Shown here: positions 5,438 through 6,526 of the stretch, one piece after another
Numbering within the stretch: position 1 is the first letter of the stretch
Layout: the number at the start of each line of letters is the position of its first letter
Assembly: GCA_050742975.1 (NCBI GenBank)
Contig: JBOGDQ010000033.1
Coordinates: forward strand, 1-6,526
DNA length: 6,526 bases
Source: JBDTGE01 sp050742975
GTDB lineage: Bacteria > Actinomycetota > Actinomycetes > Mycobacteriales > Jatrophihabitantaceae
Direction of reading: 5' to 3'
Position numbers and translations under genes: made by a program
The notes under the pieces: model-generated
Database searches by the model: none
What the model saw: only the letters and a program-made list of their open reading frames with translations
What the model was told of the DNA's origin: nothing

Positions 5438-6526
5438 CTACTCGCGCGTGATGACGTATCGGTGTGTGTGGACGCTCGAGGCGCCGAAGTACCCGCCGGC
5501 GCCCTCGACGAACGCGCGGATCGCCGCGTCGTCGGAGGCGTCGACCTCGGCCGCGCCGGGTTCGTAGGACGTGTCGATGCCGTGGTCGTCACCGACCGTC
5601 CCGTTGTCGAGATCGAACGTCGCGGTCGTGACGTTCGGCAGGTCGGGGTTCTGTTTTGCGTCCAGGTGCGGGACGACGTCGTGCCTGTTCTCCAGGGCGA
5701 GCACCTGGACGCCGGCCGGCAACTGGCCGACGAACTTGCCGATCGGTGAGCCGGCGGTGACCACGTGGGTGACGTTGAACCGTCGGCTGCGGACCGCGTC
5801 CCGCGCCAGCGCCACCGCGACCATGCCGCCGAGGCTGTGCCCGACGACCATGACGTCGTCGGTGCGCTGGACCCCTGCCTGCTGCATCGCCTGGAGTACG
5901 CCCTTCTCGTACGTCGTCGGGGTGCCCTCGATCGCGCGGATGTTGCTCGCCCAGCCGGTGACGTCCGCGCTCTCGTGCGCGGGGGTCCAGTCCTTGGTGC
6001 CGGGGATGTCGACGACCACGTGCCGGCGCCCGCTCGGGCCGTCGAGGATCTTCACGTCGACCTCGCCGCCCTCGCCGCTGTTGCGCAGCTGGAGCCCGGC
6101 CATCAGCCCGGCCAGGCTCCGCGGCGGCCGGGTGGCGTCCGGGCGGGTGTCCAGGCCGCGCGAGGTCACCACCGGGCTCCCGTCGGCGAAGTAGCCGTCG
6201 GCGAGCAGCCTGAGCATCGCGGCGTCGACGGGCGGAGCGGCGAAGCCCACGACCTGCACCGTCGCGTCGATCAGCGCCGGGTCGTCCGTCACGAAGGTCT
6301 GCAGCGCTGCCACGCCGCCCTCGTCGAACAGCGCTGCCGTGCCGTCGACGACCGCGCCGGGGAACCGCGCCGCGGCCTCGAATGGCGTCGCGATGGCCGA
6401 GCCGATCAGGTCAAGGACGCTGTTGTCGGTGTCGCGGTAGCTCGCGATCGCCATCGAGAGCAGGGCGGTCAGCCCGCGGAGCTCGCCGTTCAGACCGCGC
6501 AGGCTCGCGACGGCCGAGTCGAGCGC
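5438..6526 (-). CDS. Alpha/beta-hydrolase (lipase/esterase-like), possible type VII-exported; 5' end outside window
   Basis: The frame is open from the right edge to TAG at 5440-5438, 362 visible residues. An ATG at 6454 lies in the frame, but it has no Shine-Dalgarno and the 24 codons upstream continue a plausible amphipathic helix (LDSAVASLRGLNGELRGL, then TALLSMAIASYRDTD), so the true start is probably off-window. Counting from that ATG: VMVVGHSLGGMVAVALARD holds the nucleophile elbow GHSLG with Ser207 (codon 5836-5834); the preceding VDIPGTKDW is a typical strand and oxyanion-region loop; candidate acid and base are Asp259 in NRHDVVPHLD and His291 in DDHGID. This fits a serine lipase/esterase acting on ester lipids; the substrate is unknown. 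The helix ends in Y6-R-D-T-D10, matching the YxxxD/E export signal of WXG100/EspC-like type VII substrates. No Sec signal peptide or membrane segment is seen in the visible part. The next gene downstream (acyl-CoA synthetase) is 53 bp away. Confidence 0.85.
   Translation of the reverse strand, partial: ALDSAVASLRGLNGELRGLTALLSMAIASYRDTDNSVLDLIGSAIATPFEAAARFPGAVVDGTAALFDEGGVAALQTFVTDDPALIDATVQVVGFAAPPVDAAMLRLLADGYFADGSPVVTSRGLDTRPDATRPPRSLAGLMAGLQLRNSGEGGEVDVKILDGPSGRRHVVVDIPGTKDWTPAHESADVTGWASNIRAIEGTPTTYEKGVLQAMQQAGVQRTDDVMVVGHSLGGMVAVALARDAVRSRRFNVTHVVTAGSPIGKFVGQLPAGVQVLALENRHDVVPHLDAKQNPDLPNVTTATFDLDNGTVGDDHGIDTSYEPGAAEVDASDDAAIRAFVEGAGGYFGASSVHTHRYVITRE

Noticed and set aside
3702..5567. 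A 621-codon open frame on the plus strand opposite the acyl-CoA synthetase
   Set aside because: Its translation is Arg/Gly/Asp/Val-rich without domain or hydrophobic-core character; it is the antisense shadow expected in very GC-rich DNA. The same applies to plus-strand open frames at 802-1683 and 1981-3018.
3898..5592. A 564-codon minus-strand open frame overlapping the acyl-CoA synthetase in another frame
   Set aside because: Arg/Pro/Ala-rich low-complexity translation, while the overlapping frame carries all ANL motifs. It also spans the TAG without matching any family, so it is a shadow.
1..6526. Mobile element, CRISPR, tRNA or phage content
   Set aside because: No transposase or integrase motifs, no terminal inverted repeats, no spaced direct repeats and no cloverleaf-like sequence were found on reading both strands.

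Overview
The window is a very GC-rich stretch, with G/C strongly preferred at third codon positions, and every convincing gene lies on the minus strand. The gene content points to a high-GC Gram-positive bacterium (Actinomycetota): a DUF4232-type lipoprotein with a Thr/Pro-rich linker, a large secreted protein with GWA-x-DPD repeats and a fibronectin type III module, a GTG start coupled to the preceding stop, and a hydrolase whose N-terminus resembles type VII secretion substrates. Genus cannot be fixed from this window alone.

Layout in direction of transcription (high to low coordinates). (1) 6526-5438: 3' part of an alpha/beta-hydrolase (lipase/esterase-like) gene entering from outside the window; its visible N-terminal helix ends in a YxxxD motif. 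(2) 5384-3756: a fatty-acyl-CoA synthetase (ANL superfamily) whose frame is intact over family-typical length except for one in-frame TAG at 4070-4068, exactly where the conserved Lys of the 'DLxKSGGEWIS' (A8) motif is expected. It is either a fresh pseudogene, a sequencing error or a recoded/split enzyme. (3) 3755-3574: a 182-bp intergenic region with an AT-rich island (possible promoter), a GC hairpin and a good Shine-Dalgarno. (4) 3573-814: a 919-residue exported protein with a signal peptide, five Cys-paired beta-type repeats, one FnIII domain and a C-terminal domain of about 280 residues with no function I can assign. (5) 817-173: a lipoprotein with a DUF4232-like domain, whose GTG start overlaps the TGA of gene 4 (GTGA). 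(6) 150-1: the first 50 codons of an aldo/keto reductase of the YghZ (L-glyceraldehyde-3-phosphate reductase) type, running off the left edge.

Genes 4 and 5 are almost certainly cotranscribed and translationally coupled and both act outside the cytoplasmic membrane; gene 6 starts 22 bp after gene 5 and may share the transcript. Genes 1 and 2 are 53 bp apart, so the lipase-like protein and the acyl-CoA synthetase may also form a unit (ester cleavage, then fatty-acid activation), but this pairing is inference.

I saw no tRNA, rRNA, CRISPR array, insertion sequence or attachment site. The window does not show a clear new multigene system. The most noteworthy items are the amber codon at a functional hinge motif, the possible type VII-exported lipase, and the uncharacterised C-terminal domain of the secreted protein.
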